Part shown: positions 12,181 through 24,210 of the stretch, piece by piece
Layout of the letters: each line of letters opens with the position of its first letter
Numbering within the stretch: the first letter of the stretch is position 1
Assembly (NCBI RefSeq): GCF_003265705.1
Contig: NW_020313005.1
Location: 21,045,864 to 21,109,863 of the forward strand
Source: Callorhinus ursinus
Taxonomy: Eukaryota > Chordata > Mammalia > Carnivora > Otariidae
Reading direction: 5' to 3'
DNA length: 64,000 nt
Notes under the pieces: model-generated
Told to the model about the DNA's origin: nothing
The model's input: the letters and a program-made list of their open reading frames with translations, nothing else
Database searches by the model: none
Position numbers and translations under genes: made by a program

Positions 12181-13589
12181 ATCTTCATCATTTTTTAGAT
12201 ATGTGGTAATGTAAAAGAACTTACAATAGACTTTCATTCACACATCTAGCTGTCTTACTTATGAGGAAGGGGTCTTTCCGGATTTAGGAAAAAGCCCAAA
12301 CTACATTTTGTAGAGCACTCAGCAAATTGGAACTACTGTTGGGTCTTGTAGCCTGGGTGAGTTTTTCCACCCATGACCCCTGGGCCTGGACCGAGGCCCT
12401 CAGTCATCTGGCACCTCTAATCTCTGCTCTACAGGGTGCCCGAAGCTGTCGCCTCTGGAGTCCCTGGGAGGCTGCAGGCTTCATGCTAAGGGAGGGGATA
12501 GAAGCCAACAAAGAACATGTGTCTCCCTGCGATCTCTCAGCAGGAAAGTGTCAAGGCCAGGTGCTCAGGCTGGTGGCAAGGGTCAGAGACCCGGGAGTGT
12601 CAGCTGGTATCACCTAGGGTTGGCTGTGGGTGGAGGGCGCTGTGGTCTCTGGCTGCCACGAGCAGCCTCAGCCGTGGTCCCCGTTCCAGGAGGAGTTCGA
12701 GGTGCCCGGCTCTGTGACACTGCATCCGGGCTCCGTGTTTCTCCCTTAGAAACCTGCAGGAGGTCAGGCCTGCCCTTTCACCAAGGCCCAAGCCCATCAC
12801 TCTTATTGTTTTAAGAAGAATTTCCTGGCCTTGAGTCTAAAATTAAACTGCCCTTTGAGAGTTTCCTATTTTGTCTGTTCCTGCCTCTCTTGTGGCGGCA
12901 CCACCCGCCCCTCCCTCCTCTTCGACGGGAGTGCTGAGGAAGGCTGAATCTCAGCTCAGGAGTATTTCTGCTTGCCTCCTTCCCCTCTGCCTCTCCAGGG
13001 AGCAGGACACACGTGCCCTCCCGAAGCACATGTGCCTCTGTGTCCTTATGAAGGCCAGATGTGGTCGGCCCAAAACTTGCCCTTAGCATTGCCCAAAGAG
13101 CTTCTCCGCGACGTGCTTGGGGATGAGTGAAAGGAGGCGTCTGTTCTAGCATCCTCTGATGATGAGGAAGCCCAGACTAGATTAAAGTCTGTGGAGTTTG
13201 GGCCCATGTGGAAGGCCCACTGCGCGCAATGGGGTGAAAGGGTTAAAGCTGAGAGACCGTCTGTTGGTTGCACAGACTTTTCCTGAGCATCAACGAGGCA
13301 GGAGGCCTGAGAGTTCTTCTGTAGACAGGTATTTTCAAAGCCTCACTGTTCTCTGCTAAAAAATGGGGGGCATGGGATCCAAGACGTGTTTGAGCATGGT
13401 TTTAGGAAAGAATTAGAGCAACAATATGAAGGCCTTCATAAATTTAAAGGGTGACTTGTATGTCATGAATCAAACTATGACTATGACAACTTTTGGCTGT
13501 AGAGGCTCCCCCACCCATGAAGGCTGTGGGTCACAGGTCGGGAGAAAGAATGTGGATGGATCAAAAGAAGAAGACGGTGGACTTGGAAA

Positions 13590-13745
13590 GGAGCGTGGAG
13601 ATCACTGGGGCCAGCCTCCTCAGGAACCAAAAGCTAGGAGGTTAAGTGACTAGCTGGAGGTGACGCGGCTCCTTGGGGGCAGAGCAGGACTTGAATCCAG
13701 GCTCCCTGATTCTGCATCTTCTGTCTTCCCACTAGAGTGTGTGGA
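13590..13745 (-). repeat. MIR-like relic, reverse
   Basis: AGGTTAAGTGACTAGCTGGA and GAGCAGGACTTGAATCCAGG suggest a reverse MIR-class element. Confidence 0.5.
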
Positions 13746-15129
13746 CATCTATGATACTCCCAGAAAAATGGCTATCCCTACAGAGGCACACTTCCAATGC
13801 TCGCTCAGCTTTGCCCCTAGATGTAAAATCTTTGTTTTGTCGTCATTGGTTTTTTTTTTTTTTTTTTTTTAAACAGCAACATCTAAAAATAGCTCTTGTG
13901 TCTCATATACTCGTGGCCCTGGATTCTGAAGTTGACCAAAGAAAAGACAGATTTGCTCCCACAGAGTTTGTGTGCTGAGTCCACACACAGAATAGAAAGG
14001 AGGGAATTAGTAGGCAAACATGGGGACATTTATGGTTGCTTGGCTAAAGGCAGATATGAACTCGAAGAACAGAACACACGTAGTCTTATAGACATGCGGA
14101 CCCCACCATAGGTTTGTGAGGTAGTGTTGGGAAAATATTCCCCTATTCCTTTTTTTTTTTTTTTCCAAATGTGGTGGGGCAGGGAGAAGGCAGACAATGA
14201 GCAAAAGCAATGGTTGCGAGGTTTGTTAGGGTTGGGAGGGGAAGGGCGAGAAGATGCTCCTGAAGAGAGAGCAGCAGGGGGTTGTGGGGGGTGAGGGGCG
14301 GACTCTAAAGCTTTGAGAGGTGGAGCTAGGGAGAGGTAATAAAGTAGACAAGACCTTGACTGGAGGGCGAATGGATGTGGTCCGCTGTGGTGCTGGTCAT
14401 TAGAGCAGGCTCACCTTCAGAACAGAGCAGGGATAGGGTGTGCCCATCATTCTAGTAGCTTCCAGATTTCCGGGGCTCTGTGTTATTTGTTTCCAGTGTC
14501 ATAAAGGTGAAGCATGTGGGCTTGGGCTGTGTCCTCTGACAGCCCCCAAGAGGACAGGGAGAGGAGTGCCCTTCCCTAGGCAGCTTGCCACCATGTGTGG
14601 GACAGAGCAGGGCAAAAAGTGCGCTTTCCCAAGATGCCTGGGGGAGGCGACCCAATCCCTCCAAGGCCCTGTGGCTTCCATCCTTCCCTTGGTGGCCACT
14701 GGCCAACCACCCTTGGTTCTGAAGCTCTGCCTTTGGTTTCCACAACTCTGTACCCTGTCTTGTTTTTCTTCATCTGTCTTCAACCAGCCCCTCTTGGCTG
14801 TTTTTTTTCCCCTTTCATCTCTCATAACTGTAGGCAACTTTACAGACCCATTTTTAATTGTTTTCGGTTTTGTTTGAACTACCATTTTTCTTGACTTTGT
14901 ACTCTCATTGGGTGCTCCATGTTTCCAGATCTAACTGCACCCTTTCTGGTCCTCTCCTACCCTGCATCCACCTTCGGGACCCCCAGCCCCACCAGGTTGT
15001 TCTGCCATCACTCCACCTAAACACAACTAAGGGTGAAATTCTCTTCTTCTCTCCTTTTGTATTATACTCACCTTTGTTGTTATGATAGAAGCAAGCAATC
15101 TGAGCATTATCTGGGAATCCCCCCCCCTT

Positions 15130-16375
15130 CCTTCATCTCCTATCAGTTAGAAAATCATGTAGGTTCTTCCTCTGACACAAACACACATTTCTTGTTTCCT
15201 CTTCATCTCTACACTCATGACCCTGATCTAATGCTCTCCTCGTACCTGGACTCCTACTCAGCTCCAGAACTAGCAGGACAACAGTGGAGTCCTCATGTGG
15301 GCGTGAAACATAGGGGTGCCCCAGCACTCAGGAATCAAGCTAAATGATATTTTAATGCGATATTTTCAAAAGTCAGAGTTAATGCAAAAATTATTAAAAA
15401 ACATAAAAATTTTATGGGCGCCTGGGTGGCTCAGTCGGTTAAGCGACTGCCTTCAGCTCAGGTCATGATCCTGGAGTCCCGGGATCGAGGCTCACGTCGG
15501 GCTCCCTGCTCGGCGGGGGTCTGCTTCTCCCTCTGACCCTTCTCCCCTCTCATGTGCTCTCTCTCTATCTCATTCTCTCTCTCAAATAAATAAATAAAAT
15601 CTTTAAAAAAAACATAAAAATTTTAAATAAAGTTAGGATTAGTAGTACTGATTTTTTTTCCTCTTTGCCTCAGTCTCCAATATGGCTCTGTGAGGCACTC
15701 TAGTGCCTATGTCAGCTTCCTCACCTCCTTCTCTTGCTCAGCCCATTCCACTTGGCACCACCAAACGAATCTTCTAGAACATTGATTCACCATGTCACTA
15801 CCTCTGATGCAACCTCCAAAGCTTTTCTCCTGGAGCCAAATTCCTGTCTGGTATTTACAGCCCTCAACGTTGTGATCTTATCCTGTCCCTCCAGCTTTAT
15901 TTCTTACTAATTACCGCCCCCCCCGGGCAACCATCCACATTGTCCAAGAGCACACCTTTCCCTCATACTTCTCAGCACCAAACAACATGGTCTTTATCTC
16001 TTTAGATCACCTATCTGAATCTTTCTTGTTCTTCTTTCGTAGTATTGTATGTTCCTTTTCACCTTAAGGTGTGTGATCATCTTTTTTTGCTCTCTAGGTC
16101 CTTCACCACATGTTCTAGGCTAAATCTTACCTAGCCTTTTAGTTACCTTAATTTGCTTCCTCCAAGAAGTATTACCTGCCACCATGCCCCTCCCCCTACA
16201 CATTGGTACTTAACCCTGTCACATCTCCTCGCTGTAATTTCCTGTTTACTTGTCTGAATGTTCCTAAGGGTGAAGTTCATTTCTTGTTCATATTGTGTTC
16301 TTAGCATCTAACATGATGCTTGGCATAGACTGGGTGCATGATATAAATTTGCTCCATAAATGCACATTGCCATAA
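15130..16375 (+). repeat. L2 relic, interrupted by a SINE
   Basis: Diverged L2 3' region in forward orientation: CTCATGACCCTGATCTAATG-type text near 15213, CAAAGCTTTTCTCCTGGAGC near 15818, and the end GCTTGGCATAGACTGGGTGC near 16318. The SINE at 15415-15606 splits it. Limits are approximate. Confidence 0.6.
15415..15606 (+). mobile_element. Carnivore SINE, arctoid-type
   Basis: Near-intact forward CAN-SINE with head GGGCGCCTGGGTGGCTCAG, CCCGGGATCGAG box and (AAATA)n tail. Perfect 19-bp flanking repeats lie at 15396-15414 and 15607-15625, so it is a young copy. It interrupts an L2. Confidence 0.97.
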
Positions 16376-16469
16376 CTTGCCTAGTACCTATCCTAGGACA
16401 GCTGTCACCCTTCTTGAGAAATCTGTCTGAGGGCCACATAAGCTTTATGTAGGACAGGTAGAAGAAAAG

Positions 16470-16570
16470 ACAGTCTGAAACCCAATAGACATGGGTTTGA
16501 ATTCTATCTTTATTATTTTATTAGCTGTGTGGCCTTTGGAAATTTACTTGTCCTCTTTTTTAAAAAGATT

Positions 16571-16613
<43 letters not shown>

Positions 16614-16911
16614 TTTGAGAGAGAGAGGGAGAGGGACAAGCAGACTCCATGTTGAGTGCAGACCCTGACCTGGGACTTGATTCCAGGAACCTGGGATCAT
16701 GACCTGAACCTAAATCAAGTGTCAGATGCTTAACTAACTGAGTCACCCAGGCACCACTACTTGTCTTCTTAAAGCCTCAGTTTGTTCGGCAAAATGGGGC
16801 TAGAAATACTAATCTTGCATGAGTGTGGTAAGGATTAAATGTGACCATTTCTGCACAATGCTTAGCACACCAACTGGCATAGAGCAGGTGCATGATGTAC
16901 GTTAGTTCTTT
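16470..16911 (+). repeat. MIR split by a carnivore SINE
   Basis: MIR core GACATGGGTTTGAATTCTAT and TTAGCTGTGTGGCCTTTGGA precede the SINE (16558-16758); GCCTCAGTTTGTTCGGCAAAATGGGG and the AGCACACCAACTGGCATAGA end follow it. Confidence 0.85.
16558..16758 (-). mobile_element. Carnivore SINE inserted in a MIR
   Basis: Reverse CAN-SINE with an expanded (TTTA)n stretch at 16569-16616. Flanking repeats ACTTGTCCTCTT (16546-16557) and ACTTGTCTTCTT (16759-16770) differ at one base. MIR sequence continues on both sides. Confidence 0.94.
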
Positions 16912-17497
16912 TCAAAAATCACCCGTGGCATGAATGAGTGAGGACGGATGGTTTCTTAAAACTGTGACAGAGACTGAAAATGTTGCTTGCATCTCATGAG
17001 CTCACCTCCAGTTGCAGCCAGGAAAGGACAGTGTCAACAAAGAGACTCAAACTTATTTTGGGTGGCGCTTTTTTAAAGCAATGAGGTGGGGGTTGTGCAG
17101 CCCAGATTTCTGACCTGTTAATAACCTGCTTCTTTCTTCTCAACTAAGACAGTTTCAAAATGAATTGGAACTAGCTATGTGGTTCTGTTGAGTAAAAATG
17201 TCATTTTCATACTCTATGAAATAGGTATTAAGTCAGTTTGTGAAATGTCTAATAAACAGGCAGGTGTCTAGATAACAAGAGTCATGGTGCTTCCAGGAGT
17301 ATCCGCTAACAAAGATGTTTGTTGTTCATGGTAGGCTTGGTGCACTACCTCCTTCTCATTCTTAAAAATAGGGTCCTCTGGCTCCACTGAGGACAGCTGA
17401 AGAGAAAATATGTCTTAAAAATAAATTTCCATTTATAAAATAATATATGAACTATCCCTCATAACAAAAAGCCTGGTTTGGGGCAGGAGCGAGTCCT

Positions 17498-17521
17498 AAA
17501 AAAAAAAAAAAAAAAAAAAAA
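17498..17521. repeat. A24 run
   Basis: Twenty-four A in a row, about 280 bp upstream of the old L1. It may be the tail of a retroelement too diverged to recognise. Confidence 0.9.
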
Positions 17522-19176
17522 GCCAGTTACATATTCAGTCTGCCGCTGAACATGGTTTTAATCAGAGGTGGGGGGTTGACTCTTCACACTGCTACATTGT
17601 TGTCATTGCCTGTGTCTGGAACCTCATTGCTTTATCCCAAACCCACAAAGTACTCCTTCGGCCTTCCATCTCTCCCTTGCACAGCGCATCCAGATAATTT
17701 TCCTTCAACACTTCTTTGCACACTACACTTTACCATCAGTGGTCTTTCCTTAGCAGAGAAAGCTTAAGCTTGTAAACCCGAAAAAGTTCTCCATCCCATC
17801 TTGCATCAAAAAGAATAAAACATTTAGGAATAGATTTAACCAAGGAGGTGAAACACCTATACTCTGAAAACTGTAAGAAGAAGATGGAAGAAACTGAAGA
17901 TGACAAAAACAAATGGAAAGACATACAATGCTCATGGACTGGAAGAATTAATATTGTTAAGATATCCATATTACCCAAAGCAATCTACAGATTCAATGTA
18001 ATCCCTATCAAAAGACAAATAACATTTTTCATATAACTAGAACAAATAATCCTGAAATTTGTATGAAACAAAAAAAGACATTGAATAGCCAAAGTAATCC
18101 CGAGAAATAACAAAGCTGGAGGTATCACAATCCCAGATTTCAAGATATAGTACAAAGTTATAGTAATCAAAAGAACAGTACTGGCAGAAAAACAGACACA
18201 TATCTGGAACAAGATAAAGAGCCCAGAAATAAATCCACACGTGTATGGCCAATTAATCTATAAAGAAGGAGGCAAGAATATCCAATGGGGGAAAAGACAT
18301 TCTTTTCAACAAATGGTGTTGGGAAAACTGGACAGCTACATGCAAAAGAATGAAACTGGACCACTGTTTTACACCATACACAAAAATAAACTCAAAATGG
18401 ATTAAAGACCTAAATGTGAGACATGAAACCATAAAACTCCTAAAAGAAAACATAGGCAGTAATTTCTTTGACATCATCTTTAGTAATATTTTTCTAGATA
18501 TGTCTCCTCAGGCAAGGGAAACAAAAGTAAAAATAAACTGTTGGGTCTACACTAAAATAAAAAGCTTTTGCACAGTGGAGGAAACCATCAATAAAACAAA
18601 AAGACAATCCACCAAATGGGAAAAGATATTTGCAAATGGTACATTCGATAAAGGTTTGATATCCAAAATATATAAAGAATTTATACAACTCAACACCAAA
18701 AAAGCAAATAATCCAAAATCTGGGCAGAAGACATGACCAGACATTTTTCCAAAGAAGACTACAGATTGCCAACAGACACATGAAAAGATGCTCAATGTCA
18801 CTAATCATCAGGGAAATGCAAATCAAAATCACAATGAGATATCACCTTACACCTGTCAGAAGGGTGAAAATCAACAAAACAAGATACAACAAGTGTTGGT
18901 GAGGATGGAGAAAAAGGAACTCTTGTGTACTGTCAATGGGAATGCAAACTATGCAGGCACTATAGAAAATAGTATAGAGGTTCCTCAAAATAAAAATAGA
19001 ATTACCATATGATTCAATAATTCCACAACTAGGTATTTACTTAAAGAAAACAAAAACACTAACTGCAAAGATACATGCACCCTTATGTTTATTGCCACAT
19101 TATTTACAATAGTCAAGATATGGAAGCAACCTAAGTGTCCATGGGCAGATGAATGGACAAAGAAGATGTGAGATAC

Positions 19177-19533
19177 CTTCTTCTTTGTTTTTTTTTTCTT
19201 AACATATATTGCATTATTTGTTTCAGAGGTACAGATCTGTGATTCAACAGTATAAAAAAAAAACAAAGAAGATAGCAGGAGGGGAAGAATGAAGGGGGGA
19301 AATCGGAGTGGGAGATGAACCATGAGAGATGATGGACTCTGAAAAACAAACTGAGGGTTCTAGAGGGGACGGGGGTGGGGGAATGGGTTAGCCTGGTGAT
19401 GGGTATTAAAGAGGGCATGTTCTGCGTGGAGCACTGGGTATTATGCACAAACAATGAACCATGGAACACTACATCAAAAACTAATGATGTAATGTATGGT
19501 GATTAACATAACAATAAAAAATTTAAACAAAAA
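19177..19533 (+). mobile_element. Younger L1 3' end with 5' inversion
   Basis: A 357-bp insertion flanked by perfect 18-bp repeats AAAGAAGATGTGAGATAC (19159-19176 and 19534-19551). The 3' part (about 19252-19530) is a carnivore L1 3' end in direct orientation, with the AACTACATCAAAAACTAATG type motif and A-rich tail (AACACTACATCAAAAACTAA near 19465). The first 75 bases are in reverse: their complement reads TGAATCACAGATCTGTACCT and ends in an A-run. Around the joint, CTTCTTTGTTTTTTTTTT is mirrored by AAAAAAAAAACAAAGAAG. This is the expected product of twin-primed reverse transcription. Confidence 0.85.
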
Positions 19534-19547
19534 AAAGAAGATGTGAG

Positions 19548-19550
<3 letters not shown>

Positions 19551-19594
<44 letters not shown>
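19551..19594. repeat. (CA)n within the old L1
   Basis: Pure CA dinucleotides inside the L1 sequence, directly after the second copy of the target duplication. Repeats at this spot of L1 are common. Confidence 0.95.
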
Positions 19595-19597
<3 letters not shown>

Positions 19598-21339
19598 GCA
19601 TATTGCTTAGCCATAAAAAAGAATGAAATCTTGCCTTTTGTGACAACACAGATAGACCTAGAGGGTATTAAGCTAAGTGAAATAAGTCAGATGAAAACAA
19701 ATACTGTATGATTTCACTTACGTTTGGAATCTAAAAAGAAAAAGAAAACAAATGAACAAACAAAAACAGACCCATAAATACAGAAAACAAACTGGTGTTT
19801 GCAAGAAGAGAGAGGGCTTGGGGAATGGATGAATTAGGTGAAGGGAATTAAGAGTACAAAATTCCAGTTATAAAATTCCAGCATAGGAAATATAATCAAT
19901 AATATTGTAATATCATTGTATGGTGACAAATGGTGGCTATACTTATCATGGGGAGCATAGTGTAATATACAGATTTCTTGAATCACTATGGTCTACACCT
20001 GAAACTAACATAACATTGTATGTCAACTATACTTGAGTAACAAATATAAAAAAATAAGTAAATGATATAAAATGCAAAAACAAAAATTTCCCCTCAGGTT
20101 TTTAATACCCTTGCAGAGCCTATAACAAACTACCTACTACCTATCTACAAGGATTCTACTTGTACAGTCTACGGCATCTTCTAAGGCTCCTACAAGGAGG
20201 GTTTAGGCAAACCATGCATATACTGTCCCAAAAGAACAGGGGTAGGCAACTTAGAATTCTCCTCTATATAATTTAGAATAAAAATTTCCTCACTCGAGAC
20301 CCAATTCCTACAACTCTGATCCTTGACATTGGATTTTGAGGAAGACTCTAGAGAAATATCAAAAGTTGGGGATAGATATCGAGAGCACACAGGTAGTCTA
20401 GGAAATGTGTTTCAAATTGATTCAGTGGCAAAGTGTTGTTGAAGACCTACTAATCCTTGGGAATTCAAAAGTTGTTGCCTTGGGAGCTTACAATATGAAA
20501 ATACAATGTCCCCAAAAGGGTTTTAACCAGAATTCAGGAAACGTTTTCTGACTGAAGCTCAGTAGAGTGTTCTTGCCAATGATTTCCCTAAATCTTTTGG
20601 TCACAAACACAAATAGCAGAACATCATTGCTCCATTTACATTCTAGTGGTTCTCACAAGGGTCTGGTAGCAGAAGCCAAGTAGCTTTTGTTAGCTTTTGC
20701 TCCTCAACAACTCAAGGAGACTCCATTCAGTTCCAAGGGCATTATTATGTTCTTGGCACCTTTAGCCCAGTTAGAAGTTGAACAGCCCCAAAGTAAACTT
20801 CATCCAGCCCTATTTTGAATGATTTTATGAATATTATGGAAAATGTTATCCTACTTAATGTGCACAAATGTCCTTCTATGTTTTGGCTTCGATTATCATT
20901 TTTCTCTGTGCCAGTATACTCTCTTACGTTATTTTTTCTGAGCTTAAGTTAATGGACAATCACAAAATGGGGAAGAGAGAGTAGATAGGGAATGTTGAAT
21001 CTAACAGAACAGCGCTGAGTTCTTGTCCTGCTGCTCAGGGGGAGAGAGGGCATAGGAGGTTCTCCAATGAGAGGGTCTTACTGGGGGTTAGCAAGCTACC
21101 CTTCAGAGATGAGAATACCATCTGAGTAGCTATAATTATTAATTAGCCCCTTAACATCAGTAGATTTAACCACATCAAATTATAGCAGAGTTTGATTATC
21201 TTAATTAAAGTTTTTTTATGGAGGTAGAGGGACCATAAGAGAAGATAAAAGGAAAAAAAAAGAAGTAAAGGATGGGTCAGTGTAGATTAGACTCCTCAGG
21301 AAATCTTCCTGTGAATCTGCTGCTTCTTTTGTTTCTTAC

Positions 21340-21537
21340 ATTTTTAAAAAAATATTTTATTTATTTATTTGAGAGAGAGACAGACAGAGATAGTGAGAGA
21401 TAGCACGGGCAGGGAGGAGAGGGAGAAGCAGGCTCCCCGCTGAGCAGGGAGCCTGATGCCGGGCTTGATCCCAGGACCCTGGGATCATGACCCGAGCTGA
21501 AGGCAGACGCTTAATGACTGAGCCACTGAGGCACCCC
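21340..21537 (-). mobile_element. Carnivore tRNA-derived SINE
   Basis: Reverse CAN-SINE ending GACTGAGCCACTGAGGCACC. Imperfect repeats TTGTTTCTTAC (21329-21339) and TTGTGTCTTAC (21538-21548) flank it. It lies about 960 bp before exon B. Confidence 0.93.
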
Positions 21538-21649
21538 TTGTGTCTTACTTTTTAACCATCTTGCTCAATCCCAGGAATGTTAAGGGTCTGTTATATTAAA
21601 ATAATATCTACCTTTTATTAGGCATCACATAGACAATTTACACATGCAT

Positions 21650-21850
21650 TTCATATTTTCTTTTGCTTTAAATATAATTTTCTTACACATATTTTACTTA
21701 ATCCTTCCTACCTTATGAGGTAGGTATTATTTTCACCTTATAAATGAGTAAACAGGTTTAGGTAAAGGAACAGGCCCAGGCTTTCCATTAGTAAGTGGTA
21801 GAGCCAGGGTTTGAATCCATGTATATACCTAGCTTCAAAGAATAGGGTCT
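21650..21850 (-). repeat. MIR, reverse
   Basis: TATGAGGTAGGTATTATTTT, TTAGTAAGTGGTAGAGCCAG and GGTTTGAATCCATG match the reverse MIR. Confidence 0.8.
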
Positions 21851-22502
21851 CAAACACTGCAAAATATGCCTCCCACATCTGTTTAAGGAAGCACATCTGC
21901 CTTCCTTAAAGGGTACTGGGTAGATGGTATATTTTATGATTTTCATAAAATGGATGAAAGAGTGGCACAAGTTCCCAAATGTTGTGAGAAACTGAAAATT
22001 TCTGTCTAGCTATCAATATCATTAAAACCCATGCACAATGGATTAACTGAAAAACGAGTGATTATTATTACATTAGCCCATTTTTTGGTTTTCTTTTGGC
22101 ATTTGTCACCTACTGGTTCTATGAGAGTAGAATGGTTTGTAAGAATATCAGTTTATGGTGTTTTTACAGAGTAAGAACACAAAAAATTTCAAAGGCCAGG
22201 ATTGGATAAAGATGGCCAAGATTCTGCCTTGCTGCTAATCATGGGTCCTTATTTGAAAATTGGAAAAGGTAGTTGTCAGATGCTTGAAGAAATGGATGAA
22301 AATCTAAGTAAGAAACTCTTCTCCTTCCCTGTCTTTTTTTGGGGGTAGGGGTATGTGATCAGTAGTTGGTTCTACTCTGTTATCATCTATGGATGATTCC
22401 TACTCACATGTGGTTGAATGATAGGAAGTTATTACTGCATTCGGGCTAGAGTATAGAGATTTTCCTGTTAATATATTTCCTTATTTTTTTCCCTTGTCAC
22501 AG

Positions 22503-22647
22503 AGGCAGGGACCTATCAACTCCTACGAAGATCCTCGAATGGCCTGTGGTTTCCAGTCCAGTTATCACCCGCAAAGAGCCTACTACCCCTTCTGGGATGA
22601 GGCAGCCACTCAGGAAGTTCCTACTGGTCTGGAACACTGTGGCTCAG
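22503..22647 (+). CDS. ETS1: ETS1 alternative coding exon B (long isoform N-terminus)
   Basis: Second coding exon of the long c-Ets-1 isoform, 145 nt, entering in phase 0 and leaving in phase 1. The acceptor has a long pyrimidine tract and CACAG at 22498-22502; the donor is CAG|GTAGGA with GT at 22648-22649. It opens RQGPINSYEDPRMACGFQSS and continues through YYPFWDE and QEVPTGLEHCGS, leaving one G to begin the next codon. From memory, the human isoform has RQGPSNTYEDPRMNCGF and QEVPTGLEHC in the same order. With exon A it gives 71 codons against 27 from the p54 exon, a difference of 44, which fits the known 441 and 485 residue isoforms. It contains no lysine. QEVPTGL also occurs near the start of ETS2, which suggests descent from the ancestral ETS1/ETS2 N-terminus. 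Confidence 0.93.
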
Positions 22648-24033
22648 GTAGGAACATGAACAAAGGCTCGGACTACAGATAGAGTCGGAGGACAGTGGCA
22701 GGGTGATGTGGGCTGCATTCTCTGCAGCAACAACATCTGTCATGGCTTATGTGGGGACAAGATGCTATTGTTCTCTAATGGAAAGTCCCACTTTATTCTC
22801 CAGCGACAGGAAGATGAAACTCTAGGAATGAGCCCAAGAGAGGTTGCTTCAGGTCTTCATTCTGTAAATAGTTCTGTGCACCATGCATTTCCTGAGACTC
22901 ACCCGTTTCTGCCTGGTTGTTGACAAAGGGCCTAGAAGTTCTGCAGTTGGAGTTAGCCTTCTTACAAAACGGAATGTCTTTATTCATCTTTTTTTCCCCA
23001 TTGTCCTCAACTTCTTGGCCGGTGCCCACCTGCATCTGGCTCCTTCTTCCTCCATCCTCTCTCTCTCCCCAACTCTCCCTCGCAGACCTCCTTCCGCTCC
23101 TCCCAGCATTCTCTTCTCTCCCTGACTTGCTGGTCACCGTGCTGCCCCCTGGTGAGCAGGAATTGCATTCCTCGAGAGAGCTCTCCCACGGGTCCCCTCT
23201 CCCGGAGACCTGACAGGTTGAGAGTCCTTATAACCATTCTGTTTTGCAAAGGTCACTGTGTATCTCACAAATTCCACGAGTCCGTGTTGACCTGTTAGCG
23301 TTTTTGTTACTTTACTTTTAACGCAAAATGTAAAATTTGATTTGGGATTCTGAAGTGATGGATTTGGGTATTAAGTTCAATTTATCATGAGGCCAGATTA
23401 TATATCCAAATGCCAAAAAAACCAGTACAAATACGTATTTTCTCAGGATGAATTCTTAGCCTAAGAAATCTCATAACTCTCACATGTTGAAAATATGTAA
23501 TTCTAAGGCATGACATAGGGAGAAAGCCACTGGGAGCTCACTTAAATACAACCTTTTTGTTCAATGTTTCTTTACCGCACATAACGATATGGTAGACTAC
23601 TTTTATAATAGCAGAGACAGAAAATAAATGTTTGTTTTGTTGCCCATGCTTTAGCTTTGACCAGAAATATAGAGGCATAAAGCAAGATGCTGTAGCATTT
23701 GGTGGGGGTTGGGGGGAAGGCATGGGAGTCGCTTTCCAGTGATCTGGTTCTTCTCTAGGGCAGAATGAAATCAATCCCTGTATTGACTTGACTCAATAGC
23801 CTTGATATTTGCGATATTCTTTGGCATCGCCCTTGGATTTCAGACTTGGTATATTATGCTGTCACTTTCTGCTTGATTCTTCCAAGCATAAATACAAATG
23901 TCTCAGCTATTTATCCATTTGAAAAAGAGACAGGGAGGACTTCGCACCTGTTCACAGGTTAGACTTAAGGACTTAAGATTTTAAGAGATGACAAAAGTCA
24001 TCCTTTACAAACTATTCTAAATAAATAGATCTT

Positions 24034-24210
24034 TTTAAAAAGATTTAATTTTTTTATTTGACAGAGCGAGAGAGTACAATCGAAGGGGGGGAAGGGCAGA
24101 AGCAGGCTCCCGATGAGCAAAAGGCCTGATGCAGGACTCAATCCCAGGACCCTGGGAGCATGACGTGAGCTGAAGGCAGACACCCAACCGACTGAACCAC
24201 CTAGGAGCCC
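24034..24210 (-). mobile_element. Carnivore tRNA-derived SINE
   Basis: Reverse CAN-SINE. Flanking repeats CTAAATAAATAGATCTT (24017-24033) and CTAAACAAATAGATCTT (24211-24227) differ at one of 17 bases. Confidence 0.94.

Larger units (their letters stand above)
17800..20085 (+). mobile_element. Old 5'-truncated L1, split by a younger L1
   Basis: The plus strand carries the end of L1 ORF2 (for example GGAAGAATTAATATTGTTAA near 17941 and AACACCAAAAAAGCAAATAA near 18692) followed by the L1 3' end (ACCTGAAACTAACATAACAT near 19997) and an A-rich tail. The reverse transcriptase frame is cut by many stops, so it is dead. The copy is interrupted by the insertion at 19177-19533 and by a (CA)n at 19551-19594. 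Sequence before 17800 is no longer L1-like. Confidence 0.93.
6399..22502 (+). other. ETS1: ETS1 intron between exons A and B
   Basis: About 16.1 kb, starting GTAAGT and ending CACAG. It contains the gapped (CA)n at 7563-7670, an L2 block at 15130-16375, SINEs at 15415, 16558 and 21340, the composite L1 at 17800-20085 and MIR relics. Unique-looking stretches such as 6405-7550, 7680-10990, 11180-12030, 12190-13580, 13750-15120 and 20090-21320 hold no feature I can support beyond poly-T runs (13852-13870, 14151-14164). Confidence 0.85.

Noticed and set aside
17848..19012. Short open frames of L1 ORF2 type
   Set aside because: Pieces of a dead L1 with many stops; not a gene.
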